The notes under the pieces: generated by a model
Databases searched by the model: none
What the model saw: only the letters and a program-made list of their open reading frames with translations
What the model was told of the DNA's origin: nothing
Translations under genes and position numbers: made by a program
DNA from: Bdellovibrionaceae bacterium UBA1609
Lineage (GTDB): Bacteria; Bdellovibrionota; Bdellovibrionia; Bdellovibrionales; UBA1609
DNA length: 64,000 bases
Assembly (NCBI GenBank): GCA_002321895.1
Contig: DCMZ01000014.1
Location: 1-64,000 of the forward strand
Direction of reading: 5' to 3'
In this document: positions 51,091 through 59,764 of the stretch, piece by piece
Layout of the letters: every line of letters begins with the position of its first letter
Numbering within the stretch: the first letter of the stretch is position 1

Positions 51091-51159
51091 CTCGTTTTAA
51101 GCTCCCATTGCAACCCCAGAGAACGCTTGGTATCTTCTCTTTCATTTGGGAGAGAAGAG

Positions 51160-51963
51160 TTGAATATCAAGTCTTTAGGTCGGCGTACCGATTTAATTTT
51201 TGCGGATTTCTCCGGGGTCATTGAAGATCGCGGCCATTACACCCTTATCAAGACTCCCGACAATCCCGGTTTTCATTGGGGGAACTACATTATTTTTGAT
51301 CGAGCACCTCAGCCGGGTGATTTAAAGAACTGGAAAACCCTGTTTGATAGGGAGTTCACTCACTACTCTGAGCCACACCATTATGTATTTACCTGGGATA
51401 CAGGGGACAATGATTCGGGCGAGTACCAGGAGTTCTTAGATGCCGGATTTGAATTTGACTCTGCAGTGGTTCTCTCCACGGATCAGCTCTCAGCACCGCC
51501 CCATCCAAACGAAAAGATTTCTGTTAAGAAAATCAAATCGGATGAGGATTGGGAGAAAGTGATTCATCTACAAACACTTTGTGCTGATCCCAAATTTCTA
51601 AATCTAAATTTCGAAGAGTTTAAGCGAAGCCAAATCGACCAATACAAAAGAATGTCGCAAGCCGGAAAAGGTCACTGGTTTGGAGCCTTCATCGGCGACC
51701 AACTTGTTGGAGATCTCGGGGTGTTCTTTGATGGAAAGATCGGCCGCTATCAGAATGTAGGAACCCATCCCGATCATCGAAAACAAGGCATATGTGGAAC
51801 CCTGGTTTATCAAGCGGGACAAATAGCCTTTGATGAATTTAGCGTGGATACCTTAGTCATGGAAGCCGATCCCGATTATCACGCGGCTCGAATTTACGAA
51901 TCCGTTGGCTTCAGTAAATGTGAGATCAACTATTCATTGAGTTGGTGGAAAACCTCAGATTGA
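51160..51963 (+). CDS. GNAT acetyltransferase with N-terminal domain
   Basis: I chose TTG 51160 after GGGAGAGAAGA, giving 267 residues. A C-terminal GNAT domain starts near residue 125: YQNVGTHPDHRKQGICGTLV (motif A) and MEADPDYHAARIYESVGFSK. The N-terminal half (FSGVIEDRGHYTLIKTPDNP, then FHWGNYIIFDRAPQPG) is a less conserved partner domain found in many two-domain GNATs. Substrate unknown. TTG 51127 is an alternative start. Confidence 0.8.
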   Translation: MNIKSLGRRTDLIFADFSGVIEDRGHYTLIKTPDNPGFHWGNYIIFDRAPQPGDLKNWKTLFDREFTHYSEPHHYVFTWDTGDNDSGEYQEFLDAGFEFDSAVVLSTDQLSAPPHPNEKISVKKIKSDEDWEKVIHLQTLCADPKFLNLNFEEFKRSQIDQYKRMSQAGKGHWFGAFIGDQLVGDLGVFFDGKIGRYQNVGTHPDHRKQGICGTLVYQAGQIAFDEFSVDTLVMEADPDYHAARIYESVGFSKCEINYSLSWWKTSD

Positions 51964-52024
51964 GGATCCGACATTGAATGTCTCTTCATTCACATGGTGA
52001 CTCCAATGCCGGATAGAAAAACTA

Positions 52025-52435
52025 TTAGTTGCTCTTTTTAAGGGTCAGGAAATTGTCTTGGTCTCTCATCATATACAGGGAAAATATTGCGGCTAACATG
52101 GGCCAAGCTGCAAAAAATAGCAGATTCCTAGGGCCCCAGGGATCTAGGTACATTTCCCAGGAGCTAAAGGTAGACACGGCATGCATAAATAGAATCGCAC
52201 CATAGGTCCACTTCTTGTAAATCCCAAACAGAAAACCCAAGACAACAAGGAGCTGAATGAATCCAATACCATAAGCCAACTCTACCGAAAGACTACTTAT
52301 TAAGTAAAATCTGTCAAAAACCGCAGCGGCATGACCTGGATTTAGAAACTTATCAATCGTCCACATTATCATTACCACAAACACCCCAAGCCTTAAGCTA
52401 AACAGACTGAGCTCGAGTTTCTTTACATTGTTCAT
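52025..52435 (-). CDS. DoxX-like membrane protein
   Basis: I chose ATG 52435 behind GGAAGGGC, giving 136 residues and four TM helices (LGVFVVMIMWTIDKFLNPGH is the first). The layout is of the DoxX/DoxD superfamily, which includes quinone-linked oxidoreductase subunits and stress-related proteins; here no catalytic residue can be named. It is the last of two minus-strand genes after a TetR gene, and a TetR-type operator lies just upstream of its start, so TetR probably represses it. Confidence 0.7.
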   Translation of the reverse strand: MNNVKKLELSLFSLRLGVFVVMIMWTIDKFLNPGHAAAVFDRFYLISSLSVELAYGIGFIQLLVVLGFLFGIYKKWTYGAILFMHAVSTFSSWEMYLDPWGPRNLLFFAAWPMLAAIFSLYMMRDQDNFLTLKKSN

Positions 52436-52451
52436 ATTGCCCTTCCTTTTC

Positions 52452-52467
52452 TTGACCAATCGGTCAA
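52452..52467. promoter_or_regulatory. TetR-type operator upstream of doxX-like gene
   Basis: TTGACC-AATC-GGTCAA: 6-bp inverted arms with a 4-base spacer, 17 bases upstream of the DoxX-like start. The same arms occur at 53080-53095 upstream of the TetR gene. The pattern fits the wide class of TetR operators with TGACC/GGTCA arms. Confidence 0.65.
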
Positions 52468-52484
52468 ATAATAGTTAAAAAAAA

Positions 52485-53060
52485 CTAAATCTGTATTTTT
52501 AGCTCACTCAAAGTTCCGTTGGCGATATTGGCGAGAAACTTTTTATCTTTTCCCAACTTACCCATGTTTTCCATCGTAAATGCCAACGCCAATAGGCGTT
52601 CCGAAGTCTGATTTACATTCATACTTTTGGAAAACTCTCCCACTTCTTTTCCTTTAGACAGGGCCGTCTTAAAGTTATCTTGCACACCCTTCAGAAGAGT
52701 ATCGAGCTTCTTTTTCTCCTCGGCATTATGGGCAAATTCCATGGAGGAGTTCATGAGAAGGCAACCCTTCTCGCGTCTCTTCTGACTACAATTCAATTTC
52801 CTCGAAAAAAAATCCCCAATGTACTCTTTGGGACCCAATGAACTATTGCTAAAAGCATTTCGGGTATCGCTCATATAGCGATCCAGACAGAGCTGAAAAA
52901 GATGTTCTTTGGACTGAAATGCGCCATAGAGACTGCCCTTGTGCAATCCAGTGGCTTCAGTCAATTGCGACAAACTCGACTTGTTAAAGCCATTTCTCCA
53001 AAAGATTTCCATCGCTTGGTCGATCGCTTTATCAGTATCAAATTCCTTCACTCGTGCCAT
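52485..53060 (-). CDS. TetR-family transcriptional regulator
   Basis: A 191-residue protein. HTH: DTDKAIDQAMEIFWRNGFNK then SSLSQLTEATGLHKGSLYGA FQSKEHLFQL in two parts, typical of TetR. The C-terminal domain includes CSQKRREKGCLLMNSSMEFA, with the G-C-L-L motif common in the AcrR/NemR branch where Cys can sense electrophiles. The operator TTGACC-N4-GGTCAA lies upstream of this gene and of the DoxX-like gene 18 bases after its stop, so it likely represses both. Confidence 0.9.
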   Translation of the reverse strand: MARVKEFDTDKAIDQAMEIFWRNGFNKSSLSQLTEATGLHKGSLYGAFQSKEHLFQLCLDRYMSDTRNAFSNSSLGPKEYIGDFFSRKLNCSQKRREKGCLLMNSSMEFAHNAEEKKKLDTLLKGVQDNFKTALSKGKEVGEFSKSMNVNQTSERLLALAFTMENMGKLGKDKKFLANIANGTLSELKIQI

Positions 53061-53079
53061 ATTTGAACCTTCCCTTATT

Positions 53080-53095
53080 TTGACCGACCGGTCAA
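53080..53095. promoter_or_regulatory. TetR-type operator upstream of tetR gene
   Basis: TTGACC-GACC-GGTCAA, the same arms as 52452-52467, 19 bases upstream of the TetR start. Autoregulation is expected. Confidence 0.65.
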
Positions 53096-53214
53096 CTATT
53101 TCTTATGAAGCACTGGCCGTAGCCCAGGGCCAGTATTGTGATTAAAAATCTCTAGACTGGAGCAACAAACTCTTCTAACTATAAGCGACACTCTAAATCT
53201 ACCGAGCATCGTAT

Positions 53215-53715
53215 ATGAATCAACTCCAAACAATTACACTACCTAATGAACTACGCCTTGAGCCCATTGATCAAACACATTTCGATGTTTTAATGGAAGC
53301 GATAAGTGACCCCGCCATTTGGGCAGAAACTACCTTTTCCGATAGATGGCAGAAGGAAAAGCGAGAAAAGTGGTTCAAAGATGCATTGGAGAACAAATAC
53401 ACTTACGTAATATTTCGAGCCGACAAATGTATTGGCTCTACTCGATATTATGATTTTGATTCGAATTCCGTCAGTATTGGTTATACTTTTTTTATCGTGA
53501 ATGAATGGGGAAGTGGAGCCAATAGGTTCGTAAAAGATGCTACTATTTCACTGGCAAAGGAAAGTTATCCAAAGGTTCTCTTTAAAATTGATGAAAAGAA
53601 CATCCGATCGATCAAAGCTGTTGAAAAACTAGGTGGCCAACTTATAAAGACCATTGAAAAACACAAAAAGCGCTCAGACGGAACCTGGCGCACCACTAAG
53701 ATTTATTCGATCTAA
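53215..53715 (+). CDS. GNAT acetyltransferase
   Basis: A 166-residue protein with the RimJ/RimL-like pattern: LRLEPIDQTHFDVLMEAISD, then IGYTFFIVNEWGSGANRFVK and IDEKNIRSIKAVEKLGGQLI. The acetyl-CoA loop (WGSGANRF) is less canonical than Q/R-x-x-G-x-G/A. Substrate unknown. It is divergent from the TetR gene and precedes the CsaA gene by about 50 bases, with AAGGAGG between. Confidence 0.8.
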   Translation: MNQLQTITLPNELRLEPIDQTHFDVLMEAISDPAIWAETTFSDRWQKEKREKWFKDALENKYTYVIFRADKCIGSTRYYDFDSNSVSIGYTFFIVNEWGSGANRFVKDATISLAKESYPKVLFKIDEKNIRSIKAVEKLGGQLIKTIEKHKKRSDGTWRTTKIYSI

Positions 53716-53765
53716 CACAGCTGGGTGCAACCAGAAAACCGTTTCTCCTGAAGGAGGTAAGACTA

Positions 53766-54137
53766 ATGCATATAAATCATGACCTAAGTGCTGATATATC
53801 TGACCTTATTCACTTCGATGACTTTTTAAAAGTAGATATTCGAATGGGTGAAATCAAATCAGCCGAAGTATTTAAAGAAGCGCGCAAACCCGCATACATA
53901 TTAATGATCGATTTTGGTCCCACCATTGGAATTAAGAAATCAAGCGCGCAAATTACCGAGAACTATGAATGCGAAAAACTCATTGGTAAGAAAATCGCCG
54001 CCGTGGTGAACTTTCCTCCCAGGCAAATTGGGCCGATAAAGTCTGAAGTTTTGACATTGGGTTTTTCCGATAGTGATGGACATGTTGTTTTGTTTTCCCC
54101 TGATAAAGATCTTCCTAACGGCTCTAGACTGTATTAG
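53766..54137 (+). CDS. csaA: CsaA tRNA-binding-domain protein
   Basis: A 123-residue protein behind AAGGAGGTAA. The tRNA-binding OB domain is clear: DFLKVDIRMGEIKSAEVFKE, then FGPTIGIKKSSAQITENYEC, PPRQIGPIKSEVLTLGF and SPDKDLPNGSRLY. CsaA binds tRNA or peptides and has been linked to export chaperoning in some bacteria. It is slightly longer than the usual 110 residues, with a short N-terminal extension. Confidence 0.9.
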   Translation: MHINHDLSADISDLIHFDDFLKVDIRMGEIKSAEVFKEARKPAYILMIDFGPTIGIKKSSAQITENYECEKLIGKKIAAVVNFPPRQIGPIKSEVLTLGFSDSDGHVVLFSPDKDLPNGSRLY

Positions 54138-54191
54138 TGCTGAAATTAAACGGATAGGCCTAAAGTCAATCCCCCTGACCCCATGCCTCTT

Positions 54192-54215
54192 CTGTCACTG
54201 TTATGGACAGTTTTT
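54192..54215 (+). terminator. intrinsic terminator-like hairpin
   Basis: CTGTC (54192-54196) and GACAG (54206-54210) around ACTGTTATG, followed by TTTTT. It lies 55 bases after the CsaA stop. The rest of 54138-54429 holds no ORF or repeat I can name. Confidence 0.45.
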
Positions 54216-54429
54216 GAACTTCTTACCCTAATGCTCAGCGGGTGAGAACGCCAGGGCTACACAATCCAGCATTTTATATTTGAACGGCATTCTATGTCGA
54301 TTCAGCCGACCCAAAAGACATCATCATCGGCTCTGAATTTTGAAAAAGAGCAATCTTTGGCACCGCTATTGCTTAGTTAAAGGAAGATAAAAATAACTGA
54401 GCCCATTAAGAGTGGTGAGACCAAATCAG

Positions 54430-55503
54430 ATGTCGAATATTAGACAATATATTTTAATCCTAGCCGTATTAGCATGGTCCCCTTGGGGCAGCGCCAATTA
54501 CTCTGAGACTGCAAAAGATCGTGATATGGACTTGGCTCGAGATCTCATTCGCAGTGCAGAAGTACTCCCCTTTTCCTATATGTTTGAACCCTATCACGAA
54601 ATGGAAGAAGACTTCGAAGCTCTGGCAGAAGACGATGTATCAGAATGTCAGTCAGAGACTTGCATAGTCATCAGCTATCGTATTGGTAAAAATAGACCCC
54701 TCACTTTGACAGCCCAGGAAATTGAAGAGCTCAAAGCGTATCAATCCTTTAGAGAAAAAGATGAGAGCGGCTCCCTTGGTCCCGGCAAAATAAAGCCCGC
54801 TCACGAAAACAAAATCACCAGCCCAATAACAAGATCCCTCCATGAAGAATTTTTTGAACGGGACTATCACGTGTACGAGATTAAACTTTTGGAAAAGGAC
54901 CCTCGGTCTAAAGGAGACTATCAGGTGAGAGTTTTCCACGCTCAATACACCGATACTATTCTAGTACAACTCCTTCAATTCAAAGGCTGGAATATACGTC
55001 GTCCGGTGACATCGGTGACCGGAATCGAAGTAGGTAAATACATTTATGAAACCGAAGACAAGTCGACGGCCATTTTAGCTAAAATTGGTACAAATGTTCA
55101 CAGTGAGTGGTCGTTCCAAAATGGGTTCGATAGCGTTATGGCTGGGTTAGAACTGCAATACACTTTTAAGGTATTTGGTGTGCGAATGAGAGTGACAGGC
55201 ACTGAAGGCTTGAGCTACGCCAGCCATGTTCCTCACTTTGAGGGCTTGAACGTAAGAGTTAAAGAAAGAAATGGCTCTACTGATAACTTAGACAACGGAC
55301 GTGACTCAAGATTGATGAACTTTCTTGGATTCACCTTAGGTGCCAATGCTCATGATATTTCTGGAATAGAATCCCTCGAAAACTGTTTTCTAGAATTGTA
55401 CGCTTGGCACCGTTCTGGAGTGTTCGGCGCTGTTAGCTTGTACAACAACGTCCACGGTGGCAGCAACTTCATAGGTGGAGCTGTTTCCTGTCGGACAAAC
55501 TAA
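54430..55503 (+). CDS. exported protein of unknown function
   Basis: I chose ATG 54430, giving 357 residues with signal peptide (YILILAVLAWSPWGSANY). The mature region has an acidic segment (EMEEDFEALAEDDVSECQSE), a linker with SGSLGPGKIKPAHENKITSP, and a strand-rich domain (GDYQVRVFHAQYTDTILVQL, later LELQYTFKVFGVRMRVTG). No catalytic motif is evident. The gene is long and has clean coding structure, so it is real; it may be a surface or outer-membrane-associated protein. Function unknown. Confidence 0.65.
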   Translation: MSNIRQYILILAVLAWSPWGSANYSETAKDRDMDLARDLIRSAEVLPFSYMFEPYHEMEEDFEALAEDDVSECQSETCIVISYRIGKNRPLTLTAQEIEELKAYQSFREKDESGSLGPGKIKPAHENKITSPITRSLHEEFFERDYHVYEIKLLEKDPRSKGDYQVRVFHAQYTDTILVQLLQFKGWNIRRPVTSVTGIEVGKYIYETEDKSTAILAKIGTNVHSEWSFQNGFDSVMAGLELQYTFKVFGVRMRVTGTEGLSYASHVPHFEGLNVRVKERNGSTDNLDNGRDSRLMNFLGFTLGANAHDISGIESLENCFLELYAWHRSGVFGAVSLYNNVHGGSNFIGGAVSCRTN

Positions 55504-55674
55504 TAGAAATACCTTATATTTCTCATTTTCTCTTTCAAGAAGTATTGAAGTTTTTACCGATTCATCGTCTTAAATCATTAAAAAAAGATTCTTACATAGA
55601 TTGGACTCCCCAGATAATTTACATCAATTGAAGCTCATGGTAGGTCGTAGCTATTACTTTTGGAAAGGGAATCT

Positions 55675-55937
55675 ATGAAATCACTTCTAATCACTCTTGT
55701 GTTGCTTCTGTCCGCTCCGGCAATAAGTAGCGCTGAACAAAAATGTGAGATCCCTCGAGGCAAATATACAAGTCTATGGTGATGGATCAGTTTATTTTTC
55801 TAAAGGGAAGTCCCAATTGGGGTGACTGGTGTGACGAAGCTAGCAGTAAGGATCGCCCAAGGTGCAATGAAGAATTAAAGGCCTGGGACAACTGGTTGTT
55901 ATGTTCAGGACTCACCACCTATCCTGATACCTACTAA
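55675..55937 (+). pseudogene. small secreted protein gene with two frameshifts
   Basis: ATG 55675 follows AAGGGA and encodes a signal peptide (MKSLLITLVLLLSAPAISSA) plus 15 residues, stopping at 55782. A shifted frame carries ANIQVYGDGSVYFSKGK over the next bases, and a third frame gives SPNWGDWCDEASSKDRPRC and LKAWDNWLLCSG to a stop at 55937. The three pieces read as one small secreted Cys/Trp-rich protein broken by two indels. Sequencing error is an alternative. It lies 12 bases upstream of the M23 gene. Confidence 0.55.
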
Positions 55938-55949
55938 ATTTGAGGATTT

Positions 55950-56717
55950 ATGAAAGCCCGATTTAAAATCCTGTATTGGTTTGGGCTTGTCGTTTCTCTA
56001 TTTTGTTCTCAATCTATTTTAGCCAGTGAAGTAAGATGCAAATATGGCCAACCCTCCTCATGCCCTGAAGGGCAGTTTTGCATTAATTCAAACAAGGATC
56101 TTGCCGTCTGTAGATCACAAACAAAAAGCCCAAAATTCATTGATTTTCCATTTGGACCAAATATTCCCGTTTGGTGTGATCAAGGCAACTTAACTCCTGC
56201 AGGCAACAGCCATACTTGGGTGAATACAGCTTTCGCTCTGGATTTACATAGCAAAAGATCTCAGCCCTCCGAGGCCACAGTCCATGCTGTTTTCTCAGGC
56301 AAAGTCATCGCTTACAGTGAGTGTAATAGCGTCAATGATAAATGTGGCCTTGGCTTTGGAAATCAGGTCAAAATTTTAAATACAGATGGAAGAATGGCCT
56401 TCTATGCTCACCTAAAAAATGTTTTTGTGAAAACCGGCAACTCGGTCAATTTGGGTGACCCCATTGGCACAGAAGGTATGACGGGATGGACAGGAAAAAA
56501 TAACCCCCATTTACATTTGAGTATCCACGAGAACTGGAGGACTCATGGCTTTGATTATTGGAAGCAGACTGGGTACCTTCCCCCCTCCATCCCCTTTAAG
56601 CTCAAATATTGCAAGAATGGATGTAGTGATAAATGTGTTAAGGTAGCAATTGACTCAAGAGAGATACCTTGCCGTAGAAGATCAAAAGAGATTCAGGCTA
56701 TGTGTCGAGCCAAATAG
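55950..56717 (+). CDS. exported M23 (LytM-type) peptidase-like protein
   Basis: A 255-residue protein with signal peptide (MKARFKILYWFGLVVSLFCS) and an N-terminal Cys-rich segment. The M23 fold has His88 and Asp98 (SHTWVNTAFALD), a middle MAFYAHLKNVFVKTGNSVNL with His154, and His187-Leu-His189 (NPHLHLS). All zinc-type ligands are present, so it could be an active cell-wall glycyl/D,D-endopeptidase. The C-terminus has many Cys and Arg. Acting on prey or own peptidoglycan is possible; that is inference. Confidence 0.8.
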   Translation: MKARFKILYWFGLVVSLFCSQSILASEVRCKYGQPSSCPEGQFCINSNKDLAVCRSQTKSPKFIDFPFGPNIPVWCDQGNLTPAGNSHTWVNTAFALDLHSKRSQPSEATVHAVFSGKVIAYSECNSVNDKCGLGFGNQVKILNTDGRMAFYAHLKNVFVKTGNSVNLGDPIGTEGMTGWTGKNNPHLHLSIHENWRTHGFDYWKQTGYLPPSIPFKLKYCKNGCSDKCVKVAIDSREIPCRRRSKEIQAMCRAK

Positions 56718-56936
56718 GCTCATAAACTCAATCGCGGAACAGGAAACCTTACCTGGTCATGGCGGAGCAAATTTAGCCACTCACTGAATCCAGTATCATA
56801 ATGAAACAGGTCTAAAGTTTAGCTCCCTCGTCTCCGATAAAATTTTACCAACAGAAACAGTCACTTGCATAAATTGTCCGAAGCAAAGTGGGAGACTCGT
56901 TTCAGTCTAAATTTTAGGTATTTAATGGACGGCTCT

Positions 56937-57572
56937 ATGAAGCACAAGATGATAAAACAACTCAGACTGACTGACCAAAGGGGATTTTCCCTCATGGAAA
57001 TGGTCATTGCTGCTGGCATCGGGTCTATAGTGGCTATGATGGCCGTTACCACTTTGAAACAGACCGTAGAGAACCACTATGAAGTTGAAAATGTAGTCAC
57101 AGCCGACGAAGCCATAAGTGACATTAGCGAAGAGCTTAAAAGATTAGATATCTGCAGTAATTTTCTTGGCCCCAACGGAACCTATGTGAACGGACAACCA
57201 CTCCCCTCTACCAGTGCTCCCGGTAGCTCTGAAGTTGAAGATGATCTTGAAGTGAATCGTTTAATTAGAAATGGACTTGATACCGTTAACCTTTTCGTGC
57301 CCGTTGTTAATTCGAATGGTGAGCCGGCAACAGTATTAGGAAGAAACCTGTATATTAAAAAATTCTCCATCGGCCCCTATATAGAAAATGACCCTGGGGA
57401 TGCGACAGATGATGTGATACGACTCAATATAGAGTTCCAAAAAAGACAAAGTGATACACCTTCAGATAACCCCTCTGATCTTTCCCGTAGAGAGGCTTGG
57501 CTAAGGATAAAAGTTAACTCCGGAAGAATCATAAACTGCGCTTCAGTCGGAGGCGACCAAATGCCACCATAA
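56937..57572 (+). CDS. type IV pilin-like (prepilin) protein
   Basis: I chose ATG 56937 (211 residues); ATG 56925 and a TTG at 56865 are alternatives. The prepilin motif is clear: QRG-FSLMEMVIAAGIGSIV, with cleavage after Gly and a hydrophobic helix with Glu at +5. The C-terminal domain contains one Cys pair (DICSNFLG, INCASVGG). No other pilus genes lie close by, so it may be a minor pilin or pseudopilin of a separate system. The convergent protease gene follows. Confidence 0.7.
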   Translation: MKHKMIKQLRLTDQRGFSLMEMVIAAGIGSIVAMMAVTTLKQTVENHYEVENVVTADEAISDISEELKRLDICSNFLGPNGTYVNGQPLPSTSAPGSSEVEDDLEVNRLIRNGLDTVNLFVPVVNSNGEPATVLGRNLYIKKFSIGPYIENDPGDATDDVIRLNIEFQKRQSDTPSDNPSDLSRREAWLRIKVNSGRIINCASVGGDQMPP

Positions 57573-57628
57573 GCATTTCTAAATCACCCCAAAAGAATGC
57601 AGTTAAGGTTTTAACCCAAAGTGGTCTT

Positions 57629-58960
57629 TTACATTTTCTTTAAATCTTCCATAGTGAGATGAGGGTTATGAAAGAGAATCGCTTCTTCTAGGCTATCCGC
57701 ATGATCAAATGTACCATTTGCTCTACATATATCCTTAGGCGTTTTCTCGTTTTTACCGTAGCTTCCCAAAGCTTTACCCTTTCCAACAACAAATGACTTA
57801 CAAAGCAATCCTTGCTGAAAAGAATAGAAAGTCTGAGTTAGATCATCTTTGGGAGATTTACTATCTACCGAAGCCTCTTTCGTAAAAACACTACTCCCGT
57901 CCAAAACATTATCCTTATATGAGATACTTGCACGGTCAAAACCCCAAGCAGTTATTTGATCAAAATGAGTTACAGATAAAAGTGAGTTTGTCCCCGATTT
58001 ACGGGCAGCTACATTATTTCTTCTTTTTGTTGTCTCTTTTTTTGCAGTAAAAATAGATACAAGGCCCGTCGCAATGACGTTATTTTCATAATAGGGTAGT
58101 AAATGTCCTTCGGCGGCATGTTCATAATCCTGTTTGGTTAGTCCTCCGTAAATAACAATCTGTTTTGACATATTATTTGTAGAACTTTTGTTGATCACCC
58201 TTGCTGTCACACCTAAGAATTCACCATTGGCGTTATAAACAACACCCCCAGACATTCCTCCGCCCGTTTGATTACTTTGGCAATAGGCCATTTCATAAAC
58301 TCCCCAATTGGCATCTTTGTCGGCTTCGAGATTTTCCTCCATCGTTATGAAGACCTTGCCTGCCGCTACACAGCCATAAGCCGAAAGCGTAGAACCCACA
58401 CCCAAAACCGCTTTGTACCCCTCAATATAGACTTGCTCTCCAGGCAATGCGGGCCGATCGGCCAGTTCATGTGTAGAATCCTTAAATTTAGACGCCTCTT
58501 TCTCATCCACTTTACTCATAAAGAAATCCCGACCTCGATCATATTCGGAACCATTCTCTGCTTCTAAACCAATTGAGGCTGTGGGCAACTGGAAGCCCAT
58601 GAATCCACCTACTTGGCGAACATTATCGCTCACATCATCATAGTCTCCAGAATTAATGCAATGTAGTGCTGTCACCATGACTGGCTTTCGAATGATGGGA
58701 TGATTAATTAAGCTCGTCGAACAGTAGTTTTCTTTAACAAGATATGTACGCCAAACTCGAGCAAAAACTTTCCCTTCCGGTTCAACAGAGCCAAAAACAA
58801 GGTGACCACCATTCTCGGTGGAATTGGCATCCCCATATTCATACACCTCTAAAAGGCTCCTAAAAGTAGGAAGGTCTGTGGCACTCCAAGCACCTATTGG
58901 TGTGGTTATGAACACTAAAATTAATGCAATTTTCTTAAGACTTACATTCTTCATACCCAA
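57629..58960 (-). CDS. exported trypsin-like serine protease
   Basis: A 443-residue protein with signal peptide (IALILVFITTPIGAWSAT). The chymotrypsin-fold triad is visible: His100 in MVTALHC, Asp near 145 (YDRGRDFFM) and Ser237 in GGGMSGGVV. The C-terminal part (about 290-443) is a separate region (DQITAWGFDRASISYKDNVL) that may be a propeptide-like or binding domain. Secreted proteases fit a lytic lifestyle. It converges with the pilin-like gene. Confidence 0.75.
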   Translation of the reverse strand: MGMKNVSLKKIALILVFITTPIGAWSATDLPTFRSLLEVYEYGDANSTENGGHLVFGSVEPEGKVFARVWRTYLVKENYCSTSLINHPIIRKPVMVTALHCINSGDYDDVSDNVRQVGGFMGFQLPTASIGLEAENGSEYDRGRDFFMSKVDEKEASKFKDSTHELADRPALPGEQVYIEGYKAVLGVGSTLSAYGCVAAGKVFITMEENLEADKDANWGVYEMAYCQSNQTGGGMSGGVVYNANGEFLGVTARVINKSSTNNMSKQIVIYGGLTKQDYEHAAEGHLLPYYENNVIATGLVSIFTAKKETTKRRNNVAARKSGTNSLLSVTHFDQITAWGFDRASISYKDNVLDGSSVFTKEASVDSKSPKDDLTQTFYSFQQGLLCKSFVVGKGKALGSYGKNEKTPKDICRANGTFDHADSLEEAILFHNPHLTMEDLKKM

Positions 58961-59084
58961 TTCTCTTTTCTGTAGAAATGCAGTATATCACCTGCCAGGT
59001 GTTCACTATTCACAGATAGGCCAAAATGAGTCTCGAATGTAAAATTGGAACTAAAAATTGAAAAAAATAAGAGTCCCTCGAGCC

Positions 59085-59612
59085 CTATTTCAGAGTCTCA
59101 GAAAAAACTTTAATGTGCTTCATCAAAAATTCTTTTGTTGCCTGATCTGTAATACATCCCCCTTTTATCTTATCATTTGCTCCACCAATCATAACTTCAG
59201 GCTTATTTAGAAAGTTTATATTGAGGAAAACACCCACTTGTCGGAGATGATACTGCATCCTAGCAGTCCCTATTCCACCTGGGGTGGCGCCAATGATTGC
59301 CGCAATCTTATTGTCAAAAGGCTTACTCGGATCTCTAGATAACCAATCCAATGCATTTTTTAACACCCCTGGAATAGAATAGTTGTACTCAGGACTAAAG
59401 AATATCACCCCATCCGACTCATTAATTATTTGAGCCAGGTCACTGACTGGCTCACATTTAGAATCTAAATCTTCGTTATACAGCGGAATGTTTTTTATTT
59501 CCCCTTCCACCATTTCAAAGTGTGCCTTAGAAAGCTCGCGATACTCGTTAAATACCACTCTATTAATAGATTCCTTACGTAAGCTTCCAATCAATCCAAC
59601 AACCTTTTTCAT
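59085..59612 (-). CDS. NADPH-dependent FMN reductase
   Basis: I chose ATG 59612 behind GGAGATGGAAA, giving 175 residues; the first ATG at 59648 adds 12. Flavodoxin-like fold: VVGLIGSLRKESINRVVFNE (phosphate loop), then IPLYNEDLD, VIFFSPEYNYSIPGVLKNAL DWLSR in two parts, and IIGATPGGIGTARMQYHLRQ. This is the ChrR/azoreductase/FMN-reductase family, which reduces quinones, azo dyes or chromate. No signal peptide; cytoplasmic. Confidence 0.9.
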   Translation of the reverse strand: MKKVVGLIGSLRKESINRVVFNEYRELSKAHFEMVEGEIKNIPLYNEDLDSKCEPVSDLAQIINESDGVIFFSPEYNYSIPGVLKNALDWLSRDPSKPFDNKIAAIIGATPGGIGTARMQYHLRQVGVFLNINFLNKPEVMIGGANDKIKGGCITDQATKEFLMKHIKVFSETLK

Positions 59613-59764
59613 TTTTCCATCTCCATTCACTACATACTTATTTGACATCAGATTCTATCAATATATAAGTAGCAAGTTAATCCGTGAAGACTGCTGTCAT
59701 AAAATTTCTTGTTAAGTGCAGATCTCGGTAATTTATCAATCCCTACCTAGGCGAGTCTTAGATT

